Origin: Salibaculum halophilum
Lineage (GTDB): Bacteria; Pseudomonadota; Alphaproteobacteria; Rhodobacterales; Rhodobacteraceae
Assembly: GCF_002094885.1 (NCBI RefSeq)
Contig: NZ_MSIT01000015.1
Coordinates: forward strand, 1 to 56,574
Reading direction: 5' to 3'
DNA: 56,574 nucleotides
Positions within the stretch are counted from its first letter, which is position 1. The number at the start of each line of letters is the position of its first letter. The position numbers were made by a program, and so were the translations under genes. Below, piece after piece: positions 10,411 through 20,202 of the stretch. Under the pieces are notes generated by a model. The model worked only from the letters and a program-made list of their open reading frames with translations, did not search any database and was not told the origin of the DNA.

Positions 10411-10764
10411 ATGCGCATGAACGAAGTTGTTTTCGACGAGGCGCAGCCGGTTGACGGCTACGGCCCCGGGTTTTTCCGCATCGGCGGCGAGGTGCATCAG
10501 GGCGCGGTCCTCGTCTCGCCGCGGGGGGTCGCGGCCTGGGCAGGCCTCGACGCGGTCGATCCGCTGCTCGACCTGGCCCCGGTGATCGACGTCCTGCTTG
10601 TCGGGACCGGGGCCGAGATCGCGCACCTGCCGCGCGGCATGCGGACCCGGTTGGAAGAAGCGGGCATCGGCGTGGAATTCAGCGCCTCGCCGGCCGCCTG
10701 CCGGACCTACAATGTCCTGCTGGCCGAGGGGCGCCGCGTCGGTTTGGCCCTGTTGCCCGTCTGA
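10411..10764 (+). CDS. Mth938-like domain protein (DUF498/NDUFAF3-like)
   Basis: A 117-residue protein with GYGPGFFRIGGEVHQGAVLV near its start, LLVGTGAE in the middle and a C-terminal stretch SPAACRTYNVLLAEGRRV. These are hallmarks of the Mth938/NDUFAF3 fold (DUF498). Mitochondrial NDUFAF3 assists complex I assembly; the role of bacterial members is not settled. It often lies next to secDF and ccmA in this bacterial group, as here. ATG at 10411 follows the TSUP stop by 3 bases, suggesting translational coupling. Confidence 0.85.
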   Translation: MRMNEVVFDEAQPVDGYGPGFFRIGGEVHQGAVLVSPRGVAAWAGLDAVDPLLDLAPVIDVLLVGTGAEIAHLPRGMRTRLEEAGIGVEFSASPAACRTYNVLLAEGRRVGLALLPV

Positions 10765-10786
10765 GCGGTGCGCTATCGGTGCCGCG

Positions 10787-11404
10787 ATGAGTCTGCACGT
10801 TGAAAACCTGGGCGTGGCCCGCGGGGGCCGCCCCGTGCTGGAAGCGGTCAGCTTCGACTGCGCCCCGGGCGAGGCACTGGTCCTACGTGGCCCCAACGGG
10901 GTGGGCAAGACGACGCTGCTGCGCACCCTGGCCGGTCTGCAGCCGGCCATGTCCGGTGACATCACCCTGCCCGAGGACAGCAGCGCCTACGCCAGCCATG
11001 CCGACGGCATCAAGGCGCAGCTGAGCGTGACCGAGAACCTGGCCTTCTGGGCCGCGGTCCATGGCGGCGCGCTGGACGAGGGCGTGCTGGCTGATTTCGA
11101 CCTCGCCGCCCTGCGCAGCCGGCCAGCAGGCACGCTCAGCGCCGGGCAGAAACGCCGCCTCGGGCTGGCCCGGCTGGGTGTGATCGGGCGCAGCGTGCTT
11201 TTTCTGGACGAACCCACCGTGTCGCTTGATGGCGCCGCGGTGAAGATGTTCGCGGACTGGCTGCGCGACAGGCATCTGGGGCAGGGCGGGATCGCGGTGA
11301 TCGCCACCCATATCGACCTCGGGCTGGAGGCGCCGACGCTGGACCTGAGCCCCTATGTCGCCGCCCCCGACGCGGGTGGCGGCAGCGACGAGGCCTTCCT
11401 GTGA
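10787..11404 (+). CDS. ccmA: heme ABC exporter ATP-binding protein CcmA
   Basis: A 205-residue ABC ATPase with Walker A GPNGVGKTT, signature LSAGQKRRLGLARL and Walker B VLFLDEP, followed by the switch histidine in VIATHIDLG. CcmA works with CcmB, C and D to release holo-CcmE during cytochrome c maturation. The ATG at 10787 starts MSLHVENLGVARGG. It begins the ccmABCDG set and is followed by a long hairpin before ccmB. Confidence 0.95.
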   Translation: MSLHVENLGVARGGRPVLEAVSFDCAPGEALVLRGPNGVGKTTLLRTLAGLQPAMSGDITLPEDSSAYASHADGIKAQLSVTENLAFWAAVHGGALDEGVLADFDLAALRSRPAGTLSAGQKRRLGLARLGVIGRSVLFLDEPTVSLDGAAVKMFADWLRDRHLGQGGIAVIATHIDLGLEAPTLDLSPYVAAPDAGGGSDEAFL

Positions 11405-11416
11405 GGGGCGCGGCGT

Positions 11417-11479
11417 CGATCCGGCGCGCGCGGCGAACCGCAGCCGGGCCGCCCCCGGTTCGGCGCGGGCGCCGGATCG
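11417..11479 (+). repeat. 24-bp inverted repeat between ccmA and ccmB
   Basis: The 85 bases between the ccmA stop and the ccmB start contain a left arm at 11417-11440 (CGATCCGGCGCG...) and a right arm at 11456-11479 (...GGGCGCCGGATCG). The arms are complementary at 22 of 24 positions, with a 15-base loop. No T-run follows, so a simple rho-independent terminator is unlikely. An mRNA-stability or processing hairpin, or a small interspersed palindrome, fits better. Confidence 0.75.
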
Positions 11480-11489
11480 GGGGCGGCCG

Positions 11490-12146
11490 GTGATCGCCCT
11501 TCTCAAACGCGACCTCGCGCTGGCGGTGCGCGCGGGCGGTGGCTTCGGCCTCGGCCTGGCGTTTTTCTTGATCGTCGTGGTGCTGGTGCCCTTCGGTGTC
11601 GGCCCACAGGCCGAGGTGCTGGCGCGCATCGCGCCCGGCATCCTCTGGGTGGCGGCGCTGCTGTCGGCGCTGCTGTCGCTCGACCGCATCTTCGCGCTGG
11701 ACTTCGAGGACGGCGCGCTGCCGTTGTTGGCGACTTCGCCGCTGCCGCTGGAGGCGGTGGCGCTGGTCAAGGGGCTGGCCCACTGGATCACCACCGGTTT
11801 GCCGCTCACGCTGGCCGCGCCTGCGCTGGGCTTCCTGCTGAACCTGGACCCGGCCGCCTATGCCTTCCTGCTGGTCTCGCTGGCGGTCGGCACCCCGGCG
11901 CTGTCGATGATCGGCACCTTCGGCGCGGCGCTGACGGTGGGGCTGCGCCGCGGCGGGCTGCTGATGTCGCTGCTGGTGCTGCCGCTCTACATTCCGACGC
12001 TGATCTTCGGGGCCGAGGCCGTGCGCCGCGGGGCCGACGGGGCTTCGGCCGCGACGGCGCTTGTCCTGCAGGGCGGCATCACGCTGGGCACAGTTGCGCT
12101 TCTGCCCTTCGCCACGGCGGCGGCGCTGCGGGTCAATCTGCGGTGA
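11490..12146 (+). CDS. ccmB: heme exporter membrane protein CcmB
   Basis: A 218-residue, six-span membrane protein starting at GTG 11490 (IALLKRDLALAVRAGGGFG), the normal family length and N-terminus. Upstream in-frame codons pass through the ccmA tail and the hairpin and are not coding. It contains PFGVGPQAEVLARIAPGILW and LPLYIPTLIFGAEAV, conserved in CcmB. It forms the membrane part of the CcmAB ATPase. A 42-base gap separates it from ccmC. Confidence 0.92.
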   Translation: MIALLKRDLALAVRAGGGFGLGLAFFLIVVVLVPFGVGPQAEVLARIAPGILWVAALLSALLSLDRIFALDFEDGALPLLATSPLPLEAVALVKGLAHWITTGLPLTLAAPALGFLLNLDPAAYAFLLVSLAVGTPALSMIGTFGAALTVGLRRGGLLMSLLVLPLYIPTLIFGAEAVRRGADGASAATALVLQGGITLGTVALLPFATAAALRVNLR

Positions 12147-12188
12147 AGAGACATTGAGCCGCCGCGCGCGAGAGGGTAGATAACAAAC

Positions 12189-12914
12189 ATGTCGGTCTGG
12201 GAATATGCCAACCCCAAGAAATTTATCGCCACCACCACCCCGGTCCTGCCGTGGGTGATGGGGGGGGCTGCCGTGACCCTGACGATCGGGCTCGTCTGGG
12301 GGTTCTTCTTCACGCCCGACGACTATCGCCAGGGCAGCACGGTCAAGATCTTCTACCTGCACGTGCCGGCGGCGATGATGGCGATCAATATCTGGGTGAT
12401 GATGCTTGTCACCTCGCTGATCTGGCTGATCCGCCGCCATCATGTCAGCGCGCTTGCCGCCAAGGCCGCCGCGCCCATCGGCATCGTGATGACGCTGATC
12501 GCGTTGTTCACCGGCGCGGTCTGGGGCCAGCCCATGTGGGGCACGTGGTGGGCCTGGGACCCGCGGCTGACCTCGTTTCTGATCCTGTTCCTGTTCTACC
12601 TCGGTTACATGGCGCTCTGGACCGCGATCGAGGATGACGACACCGCCGCCGACCTGACCAGCGTGCTCTGCCTTGTCGGGTCGGTCTTCGCGCTGCTGTC
12701 GCGCTATGCCGTGAACTTCTGGAACCAGGGGCTGCACCAGGGCGCCTCGCTGTCGCTGGACGCCGAGGAGAACGTCGCCGATGTCTTCTGGTATCCGGCG
12801 CTTGTCTGCATCGCCGGTTTCGTGCTGCTGTCCGTCGGGCTGGTGATCCTGCGCACCCAGACGGAGATCCGGTTGCGCCGCGCCCGCGCCCTGCAGGCAA
12901 GGATGACCGGATGA
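12189..12914 (+). CDS. ccmC: heme lyase/handling protein CcmC
   Basis: A 241-residue, six-span membrane protein with the tryptophan-rich signature GTWWAWDPRLTS and histidine-bearing flanks (FYLHVPAAM and NQGLHQGASL) that ligate heme. CcmC loads heme on CcmE in the periplasm. ATG at 12189 follows ccmB after 42 bases, and its stop overlaps the ccmD start (ATGA). Confidence 0.95.
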   Translation: MSVWEYANPKKFIATTTPVLPWVMGGAAVTLTIGLVWGFFFTPDDYRQGSTVKIFYLHVPAAMMAINIWVMMLVTSLIWLIRRHHVSALAAKAAAPIGIVMTLIALFTGAVWGQPMWGTWWAWDPRLTSFLILFLFYLGYMALWTAIEDDDTAADLTSVLCLVGSVFALLSRYAVNFWNQGLHQGASLSLDAEENVADVFWYPALVCIAGFVLLSVGLVILRTQTEIRLRRARALQARMTG

Positions 12915-13072
12915 TCCCCGACTTGGGCAAATACGCGGTTGAGGTTCTGTCGGCCTACGCGGTGTCGATCCTGCTTGTGCTGGGATTGGTCTGGATATCC
13001 GTGCGCGCGGCCCGCCGGGCCCGCACCTGGCTGGAGACGGTCGAGCGGCAGAAAGCGGGGCGCGATGGCTAA
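12911..13072 (+). CDS. ccmD: heme exporter protein CcmD
   Basis: A 53-residue frame starts at the ATG that overlaps the ccmC stop (ATGA) and ends inside the first codons of ccmG. It reads MIPDLGKYAVEVLSAYAV, then a single membrane helix (SILLVLGLVWISV), then a basic tail ending QKAGRDG. Small size, one span, a tyrosine-containing N-terminus and position between ccmC and ccmG all identify CcmD, which helps CcmABC release holo-CcmE. Confidence 0.92.
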   Translation: MIPDLGKYAVEVLSAYAVSILLVLGLVWISVRAARRARTWLETVERQKAGRDG

Positions 13073-13598
13073 ACCGCTGATGGTCATCCCCCCGGTGGTT
13101 TTCGCCGCGATCGCGGGGCTTTTCGCCTATACAATGCTGAGCGGCGACACCGACGAACTGCCCACCGCGCTGGCCGGGCAACCCGCCCCGGTGACCGAGG
13201 TCGCCCCCCTGGGTGACAAGATCGTCCTGACCGATGCCATGCTGCGCGACGGCGAGCTCAAGCTGGTCAATTTCTGGGCCAGCTGGTGCGCGCCCTGCCG
13301 GGTCGAGCACCCCAACCTGACGGCGCTGGCCGACGACGGATTGCCCGTCTACGGTGTCAACTACAAGGACAAGAACACGAACGCGCTGGCCTTCCTGCGG
13401 GAACTGGGCGACCCCTATGCCGCGTTGGGCACAGATCCCGACGGCGCCATGGCGCTGGACTGGGGCGTCTACGGCGTGCCCGAAACCTTCCTCGTCGATG
13501 GCGACGGCACCATCCTGACGCGTGTGGCCGGCCCCGTGACCCGGCGCTCCATAGAAACCCGCCTGCGCCCGGCGATCTCGGAGGCGCGCGCCGAATGA
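13065..13598 (+). CDS. ccmG: cytochrome c biogenesis thiol:disulfide oxidoreductase CcmG/DsbE
   Basis: A 177-residue membrane-anchored thioredoxin-like protein. Residues 5-24 form the anchor, and the active site WASWCAPCRVEHP has C75 and C78. The family glutamate/proline loop (YGVPETFLVDGDG) is present. CcmG reduces the apocytochrome c CXXCH cysteines before heme ligation. The ATG at 13065 overlaps the end of ccmD by 8 bases. It is the last recognisable ccm gene here; ccmE, ccmF and ccmH are not in the window. Confidence 0.95.
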   Translation: MAKPLMVIPPVVFAAIAGLFAYTMLSGDTDELPTALAGQPAPVTEVAPLGDKIVLTDAMLRDGELKLVNFWASWCAPCRVEHPNLTALADDGLPVYGVNYKDKNTNALAFLRELGDPYAALGTDPDGAMALDWGVYGVPETFLVDGDGTILTRVAGPVTRRSIETRLRPAISEARAE

Positions 13599-13909
13599 TG
13601 CCGCGCAGGGAAAGGGGCGTGTCGCGGATGCTGGCCGCGTTGCGCCGCGACGACCCCTGATCGGGCCAGGTCAACGTCGGCATCGGTGATGTCGACGCCG
13701 CGATCGCCGCCTACGGCCCGCAGACCTGCGCCGAGGACCGGTTCGATGGCATCAGTTATGACATGGGCACCTGGCGCGTGAACCTGCGCCAGTCCAACAC
13801 CCAACCGGTGGTGTGGCTGACCCTCGAGGTGCGCGGCGATGCCGCCCTCCTGGCCGACAAGCTGGCCGAGATCCGGGCCCTGCTGGCCCACTACGCGGCC
13901 CGAGTCCGC
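13595..13909 (+). pseudogene. 3' remnant of a phosphomannomutase/phosphoglucomutase gene
   Basis: From 13661 one frame encodes GQVNVGIGDVDAAIAAYG and then DGISYDMGTWRVNLRQSN, then QPVVWLTLEVRGDAALLADK. This follows the C-terminal domain of phosphohexomutases (consensus DGxSxxFxDWRFNLRxSNTEPVVRLNVExRGD). Only about 80 residues of a roughly 450-residue enzyme remain. The same frame has an ATG at 13595, overlapping the ccmG stop, but TGA at 13658 interrupts it before the homology starts. In the phosphosugar-binding motif the Glu of SNTEP is replaced by Gln, and VV-R is replaced by VV-W. The remnant reads on without a family stop toward the aconitase terminator. It cannot be a functional enzyme. 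Confidence 0.75.
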
Positions 13910-13948
13910 TTCTTTGGGTCAGAAATACCGCCGCCGGAGGCCCCTGAC

Positions 13949-13977
13949 AAAAAAGCCGCGCCCCCGGTGGGGGCGCG
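13949..13977 (-). terminator. rho-independent terminator of acnA
   Basis: A perfect 9-bp stem CGCGCCCCC/GGGGGCGCG with a 3-base loop is followed on the minus strand by six T residues. It lies 34 bases beyond the acnA stop. Confidence 0.85.
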
Positions 13978-14010
13978 ACATCTTGATAGCGGTCCGGTGC
14001 GGGAAACCCG

Positions 14011-16761
<2,751 letters not shown>

Positions 16762-16820
16762 GGGGCCTCCTTTGCGGGTGGGCGACGGGCGCGTTGGGTC
16801 CGGGGTCGGATTCGCTGCCG

Positions 16821-16855
16821 TGTATACTATTGTATGCAGCCGTTTGCCAAGGGTG
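16821..16855 (-). promoter_or_regulatory. acnA promoter with overlapping dyad
   Basis: On the minus strand TTGGCA and TATACA are separated by 18 bases, a reasonable sigma-70 promoter about 60 bases upstream of acnA. The -10 side lies inside the dyad TGCATAC-AATA-GTATACA (16821-16838), whose 7-bp arms match at 6 positions. A dyad over the -10 region suggests a repressor site. The shape recalls GntR-type operators, but no regulator is identified here. Confidence 0.5.
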
Positions 16856-16986
16856 AAACCGACTTCGCTGCAGGCAGTCTACGTTATCCTGCACTGGGCT
16901 GTCGATGTGACAGAGGCTCGCAAACGCTTGATTGGCGGTTGCGCGCGCGGTGAGCTAGCTGTGGTATTCAACAGCGGGACTCCATC

Positions 16987-17691
16987 ATGCGACGAATTCT
17001 GACACTGCTCACGTTCCTCCCGGTCCTGGCCATGGCGGCACCGGCGCTGCGGGCCGACCCAGTGCCGGTGGTGGTGGAGCTGTTCACTTCGCAGGGGTGT
17101 TCGAGTTGCCCGCCGGCCGACGCGATGCTGCTGGACCTGGCCGAGCGGGAGGATGTGATCGCCCTCGCGCTGCACGTCGATTACTGGGACTACATCGGCT
17201 GGAAGGACATTTTTGCCGACCCGGCGCATACGCAGCGGCAAAAGGCCTATGCCTATGCCGCCAACCAGACCACGGTTTATACCCCGCAGATGGTGATCGC
17301 CGGCGAGACCCACGTTGTCGGCGCCCAGGCGATGGAGGTGGCCGATGCTATCCGCGCCCATGCCGGGACGGATCACGGAATCACGCTGCAGCTGGAGCGC
17401 AGCGGCAACGAATTGCGCGTCGCCCTGCGCCATGACGGCGCCGGCATTGGCCCCGCGCGCGTCCACCTCGTGCGCTACACCCCGCGCGAGGTCGTGGAGA
17501 TCCACCGGGGCGAGAACGCGGGCCGTCGGCTGACCTACGGCAATATCGTCACCGAATGGGATGTGCTGGCCGAATGGTCGGGCAACCGAGACCTGGACCT
17601 GCGCGCGCCGGTTCCGGGCGAGGACCGGGCCGTCATCCTGGTCCAGCGCGTGGGCCCCGGCCCCATCCTTGCGGCGGGCGAGGCCCGCTGA
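16987..17691 (+). CDS. secreted DUF1223 thioredoxin-like protein
   Basis: A 234-residue protein. Residues 1-23 form a Sec signal peptide (LTLLTFLPVLAMAAPALRA). The mature part starts with a thioredoxin-like strand and the motif ELFTSQGCSSCPPAD, with the CxxC pair at C38 and C41, followed by LHVDYWDYIGWKD, the signature of DUF1223 proteins. A periplasmic redox role is likely; the substrate is unknown. It is divergent from acnA and convergent with the FliG-like gene. Confidence 0.85.
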   Translation: MRRILTLLTFLPVLAMAAPALRADPVPVVVELFTSQGCSSCPPADAMLLDLAEREDVIALALHVDYWDYIGWKDIFADPAHTQRQKAYAYAANQTTVYTPQMVIAGETHVVGAQAMEVADAIRAHAGTDHGITLQLERSGNELRVALRHDGAGIGPARVHLVRYTPREVVEIHRGENAGRRLTYGNIVTEWDVLAEWSGNRDLDLRAPVPGEDRAVILVQRVGPGPILAAGEAR

Positions 17692-17712
17692 CCCGGGCGC
17701 GAGGCATGGCTG

Positions 17713-18738
17713 TCACGCCTCATCGTCCTCGTCCGGCTCGATCAGGGTGATCGCGCCCGAATCGGCGGCGGCGCGGATGGCGGTGACGACGGCGGCCTGG
17801 GCCGCTTCCCCGTCCGATTTGCGGACCTTGCCGAGTTCCGCGACCTCCTCGCGCAGGCTGTCGGCCATGCGTTGCGACATGTTCGACAGGATGTGGTCGG
17901 CGGCGGCGTCCAGGTCCCCGCCAGCGGCCTGGGCGGTTCCGAGCGCCTTGACCAGGTCGGCACCGGGAATGTCGCGGATGACGCCGGGCACGTCCAGCGG
18001 CGCGAGCCGGCGCGGGATGTCGGCAAAGGTGAAGATCGACTGGCGCACGGTTTCGGCGAAGTCCGGGTCCTGTGTGGCAAGGTCCTCGAGCAGCCGCGCG
18101 CGCGTCTCGGCGGTGCTCGCATTTAGGATGGCGCCCACGCGCTGGCCCGGGGTCTGGTGGAACGCGGGCGCGCCGGTGCCGCAATACTGGCTTGCCAGGG
18201 CCACGCCAATGCGGGCCACGGCCTCGGGGCGGATATCGGCGGTGCGCGCCACCGCGTGGGCGATGCGGCGGGCGCGCTCGCCGGGCAGGCGGCCCAGAAG
18301 CTCGGCCGCGCGCGCGGTGGGCAGTTTCGACAGCAGGACCGCGCCGATCTCGGGACTCTCGGCCTCGAGCAGCGGCACCAGGTCGTCGGCCTCCAGCGCG
18401 CGCAGTTGCACCCAGGGATCGGCCCCGGCCTGGCTCGCGGCCTCGTCACGCAGTTTCTGCAGAGCCTGCGGGCTGATCTTGCCGTCAAGCCCGGCGAGGG
18501 CCGCCTCGACGCTGCCGGGCACCGTCATGGCAAGGTCGCCCAGCGCCTCGGTGAATTCCCGGGCGACGCTGTCCATGGTGGCGCGATCGACAAGGCCCAG
18601 CGCACCCAGCTCGCGCGAGAGGCGCAGCTGGCTGTCCTCGGGCAGGTCGGCCAGCGGCAGGTCCTGCCCGTCGTTGAGCAGGTATTGCACGATGAGCGCG
18701 GCCTTGCGCGCGCGGCTGAGGTCGGTGGCGGCGGACAT
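17713..18738 (-). CDS. fliG: flagellar motor switch protein FliG homologue
   Basis: A 341-residue protein that follows FliG along its length. The middle domain is IGAVLLSKLPTARAAELL, and the C-terminal torque-generating domain reads DPDFAETVRQSIFTFADI, then DIPGADLVKAL, then HILSNMSQRMADSLREEV and LGKVRKSDGEAAQ. FliG couples the MotA/B stator to rotor rotation. The middle-domain EHPQ motif is diverged to ESPE. No other flagellar gene lies in the window, so the gene stands apart from any flagellar cluster. Start ATG 18738 gives a normal N-terminal helix (SRARKAALIVQYLL). Confidence 0.8.
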   Translation of the reverse strand: MSAATDLSRARKAALIVQYLLNDGQDLPLADLPEDSQLRLSRELGALGLVDRATMDSVAREFTEALGDLAMTVPGSVEAALAGLDGKISPQALQKLRDEAASQAGADPWVQLRALEADDLVPLLEAESPEIGAVLLSKLPTARAAELLGRLPGERARRIAHAVARTADIRPEAVARIGVALASQYCGTGAPAFHQTPGQRVGAILNASTAETRARLLEDLATQDPDFAETVRQSIFTFADIPRRLAPLDVPGVIRDIPGADLVKALGTAQAAGGDLDAAADHILSNMSQRMADSLREEVAELGKVRKSDGEAAQAAVVTAIRAAADSGAITLIEPDEDDEA

Positions 18739-18825
18739 CGGGGCCCCTGGCGGTTGCGGCGACGCGGTCGGTCGCGCTGACTTTGCCGTCGCGCCCCTTG
18801 CGATTCCCTTAATCCGCGCCGCGCC

Positions 18826-19323
18826 TCACTCCGAAGGCCCGGGGTGCGTCATCTGCACCGAGAGGTCGTGCAAGGCCTCGCGCACGGTGGGGCTCATGCC
18901 GTCCGCCGAGCTGGTCATGTGGTGCAGCCTCTCGACGTCGGCTTGGAGCTGCGCCGCTTCCTCGTCGGTGAAGGCGCGGTCGTTGCGGGCGAACCCGGCC
19001 ACGCTGCGGGTGCCGCCGTCCTCGATGGAGATGGCGACGCCGTGGTTCATTCCGAACCGGGCAGACTCGGCCAATACCCCGGCGTCATCCCATTCGCCGA
19101 GGTCGGCCCAGCTGATGATGCCGGTTTCCGAGAACCCCCAGCGCACGATCGGGTCACTCATGACGTAGCCGCGTTCCGAGTAAAGATCAATCCAGGCCTT
19201 CGGGTAGGTCTGGAACAGGAACTCGGGTGTCGTGAACTTGATGTGGAAGGCAATCGCGAACCCCGTCGGTGATTGGTCCTCCAGCCTCTTCAGAACGGTC
19301 CGAATGTCTTGCTTGTCGGCCAT
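18826..19323 (-). CDS. LuxR-family autoinducer-binding protein lacking the HTH domain
   Basis: A 165-residue protein, clearly a paralogue of the LuxR encoded divergently beside it. The autoinducer-binding fold is complete: AWIDLY with W44 and Y48, SDPIVRW with D57 and P58, SW at W72, and the block NDRAFTDEEAAQLQADVERLH. These match the acyl-homoserine-lactone pocket residues of LuxR/TraR. After residue 140 only a short tail (MSPTVREALHDLSVQM) follows, so the DNA-binding GerE domain of about 60 residues is absent. ATG 19323 is preceded by GGGGAAA; a TTG 15 bases further upstream is an alternative. It may sequester signal or form inactive heterodimers, as truncated TraR-like proteins do; this is inference. 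Confidence 0.82.
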   Translation of the reverse strand: MADKQDIRTVLKRLEDQSPTGFAIAFHIKFTTPEFLFQTYPKAWIDLYSERGYVMSDPIVRWGFSETGIISWADLGEWDDAGVLAESARFGMNHGVAISIEDGGTRSVAGFARNDRAFTDEEAAQLQADVERLHHMTSSADGMSPTVREALHDLSVQMTHPGPSE

Positions 19324-19348
19324 TTGGCGTTTCCCCAACTCGCTTTAT

Positions 19349-19362
19349 GGTTGCCTGCAACC
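19349..19362. promoter_or_regulatory. dyad in the divergent luxR intergenic region
   Basis: GGTTGC-CT-GCAACC is a perfect 6-bp inverted repeat around a 2-base centre, lying between the HTH-less gene and luxR. It is a candidate lux-box-like operator for the neighbouring LuxR protein. The assignment is by position only. Confidence 0.4.
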
Positions 19363-19456
19363 GCTGACCCGACATACATTGCTCAAAGGCAGGCCCCCTT
19401 ATGCTACGTCTAACGGTTTAAGAAGAACAGGGAAATCGGTTATCCATCCCGCTGAC

Positions 19457-20074
19457 ATGAATCATGTGAATCGCGAAAACCCCTCGGACAGCGTGCTGGC
19501 GCCGGCCAGTGCGGGCTATTACATCGCCCTGCGCGTCGGCTTCGCCTTTCCTCTCGAAGAGCTCAACGCCCTGCCCAGAGCCTGGGTCGAACATTACACG
19601 CAAAACCGCTTCATGCTGCACGATCCGGTCATCCGCTGGATCTATTCCAACACCGGCGCCACCCGCTGGAGCGCGCTTGACCTGCCCGACCCCATGCGCG
19701 TGCTGGAACAGGCCCAGGTCTTCGGGCTGCGCTACGGGGCGGCGGTGGCCTGTTACGACGGCAACCGAGAGGGGCAACGCTCCTTCGGGACCTTCGTGCG
19801 CGGGGACCGGGAGTTCACCGACGCGGAAATCGAGCAATTCCAGAGTTATGTGCATGGGCTGCACCGTGCCAAGGCGCCGCCGACGAACCTGACGCCGGCC
19901 GAGATCGAGGCCCTGAGCATGGTCAAGCGTGGCATGCGGCTCAAGCAGGTCGCCCATGACCTGGGCGTCACCGAGGGGGCGATCAAGCAGCGCCTGAAGA
20001 ACGCCAAGTCCAAACTGAACGCCCAGACAAGCGCCCAGGCCGCGGCCATGGCGAGCGAGTTCGGCCTTATATAA
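19457..20074 (+). CDS. LuxR-family quorum-sensing transcriptional regulator
   Basis: A 205-residue regulator. The autoinducer-binding domain (about 17-140) has AWVEHY (W43, Y47), HDPVIRW (D56, P57) and RWSAL (W71). The GerE helix-turn-helix (about 146-195) reads LTPAEIEALSMVKRGM, then QVAHDLGVTEGAIKQRLKNA. The start ATG 19457 gives the normal length; codons further upstream in the frame run through the divergent promoter region. It lies between the HTH-less paralogue and luxI, and probably controls luxI in response to the signal LuxI makes. Confidence 0.92.
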   Translation: MNHVNRENPSDSVLAPASAGYYIALRVGFAFPLEELNALPRAWVEHYTQNRFMLHDPVIRWIYSNTGATRWSALDLPDPMRVLEQAQVFGLRYGAAVACYDGNREGQRSFGTFVRGDREFTDAEIEQFQSYVHGLHRAKAPPTNLTPAEIEALSMVKRGMRLKQVAHDLGVTEGAIKQRLKNAKSKLNAQTSAQAAAMASEFGLI

Positions 20075-20087
20075 CTACAGATTTTCA

Positions 20088-20102
20088 TTAATATAATATT
20101 AA
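20088..20102. promoter_or_regulatory. A/T palindrome upstream of luxI
   Basis: TTAATATAATATTAA is a perfect 15-base palindrome of A and T only, in DNA that is otherwise GC-rich, 13 bases after the luxR stop. It could contain a promoter -10 element or a regulator site for luxI. A second dyad (TGCGC-CT-GCGCA, 20110-20121) lies 7 bases further on. Confidence 0.4.
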
Positions 20103-20178
20103 CATGGAGTGCGCCTGCGCAATTTCGTTTTGTGCCTAAAATCCACAGTTAACAGCGCGCCGACCGGCAGGCTAAATG

Positions 20179-20199
20179 GACTCTCCAGAAAGGAGAGTC
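20179..20199 (+). promoter_or_regulatory. hairpin sequestering the luxI ribosome-binding site
   Basis: GACTCTCC-AGAAA-GGAGAGTC forms an 8-bp perfect stem with a 5-base loop. The right arm contains the Shine-Dalgarno sequence AGGAG and ends 3 bases before the luxI ATG at 20203. Folding would block ribosome binding. Confidence 0.7.
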
Positions 20200-20202
20200 A
20201 TC

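Noticed and set aside
9657-10454. A plus-strand frame starting right at the secDF stop
   Set aside because: It is the wrong frame of the TSUP permease; the permease frame has transmembrane segments and family motifs, this one is Arg/Gly-rich.
19324-19338. TTG 19338 as start of the HTH-less LuxR protein
   Set aside because: GGGGAAA between the TTG and the ATG at 19323 is well placed as ribosome-binding site for the ATG; the TTG has no such site.
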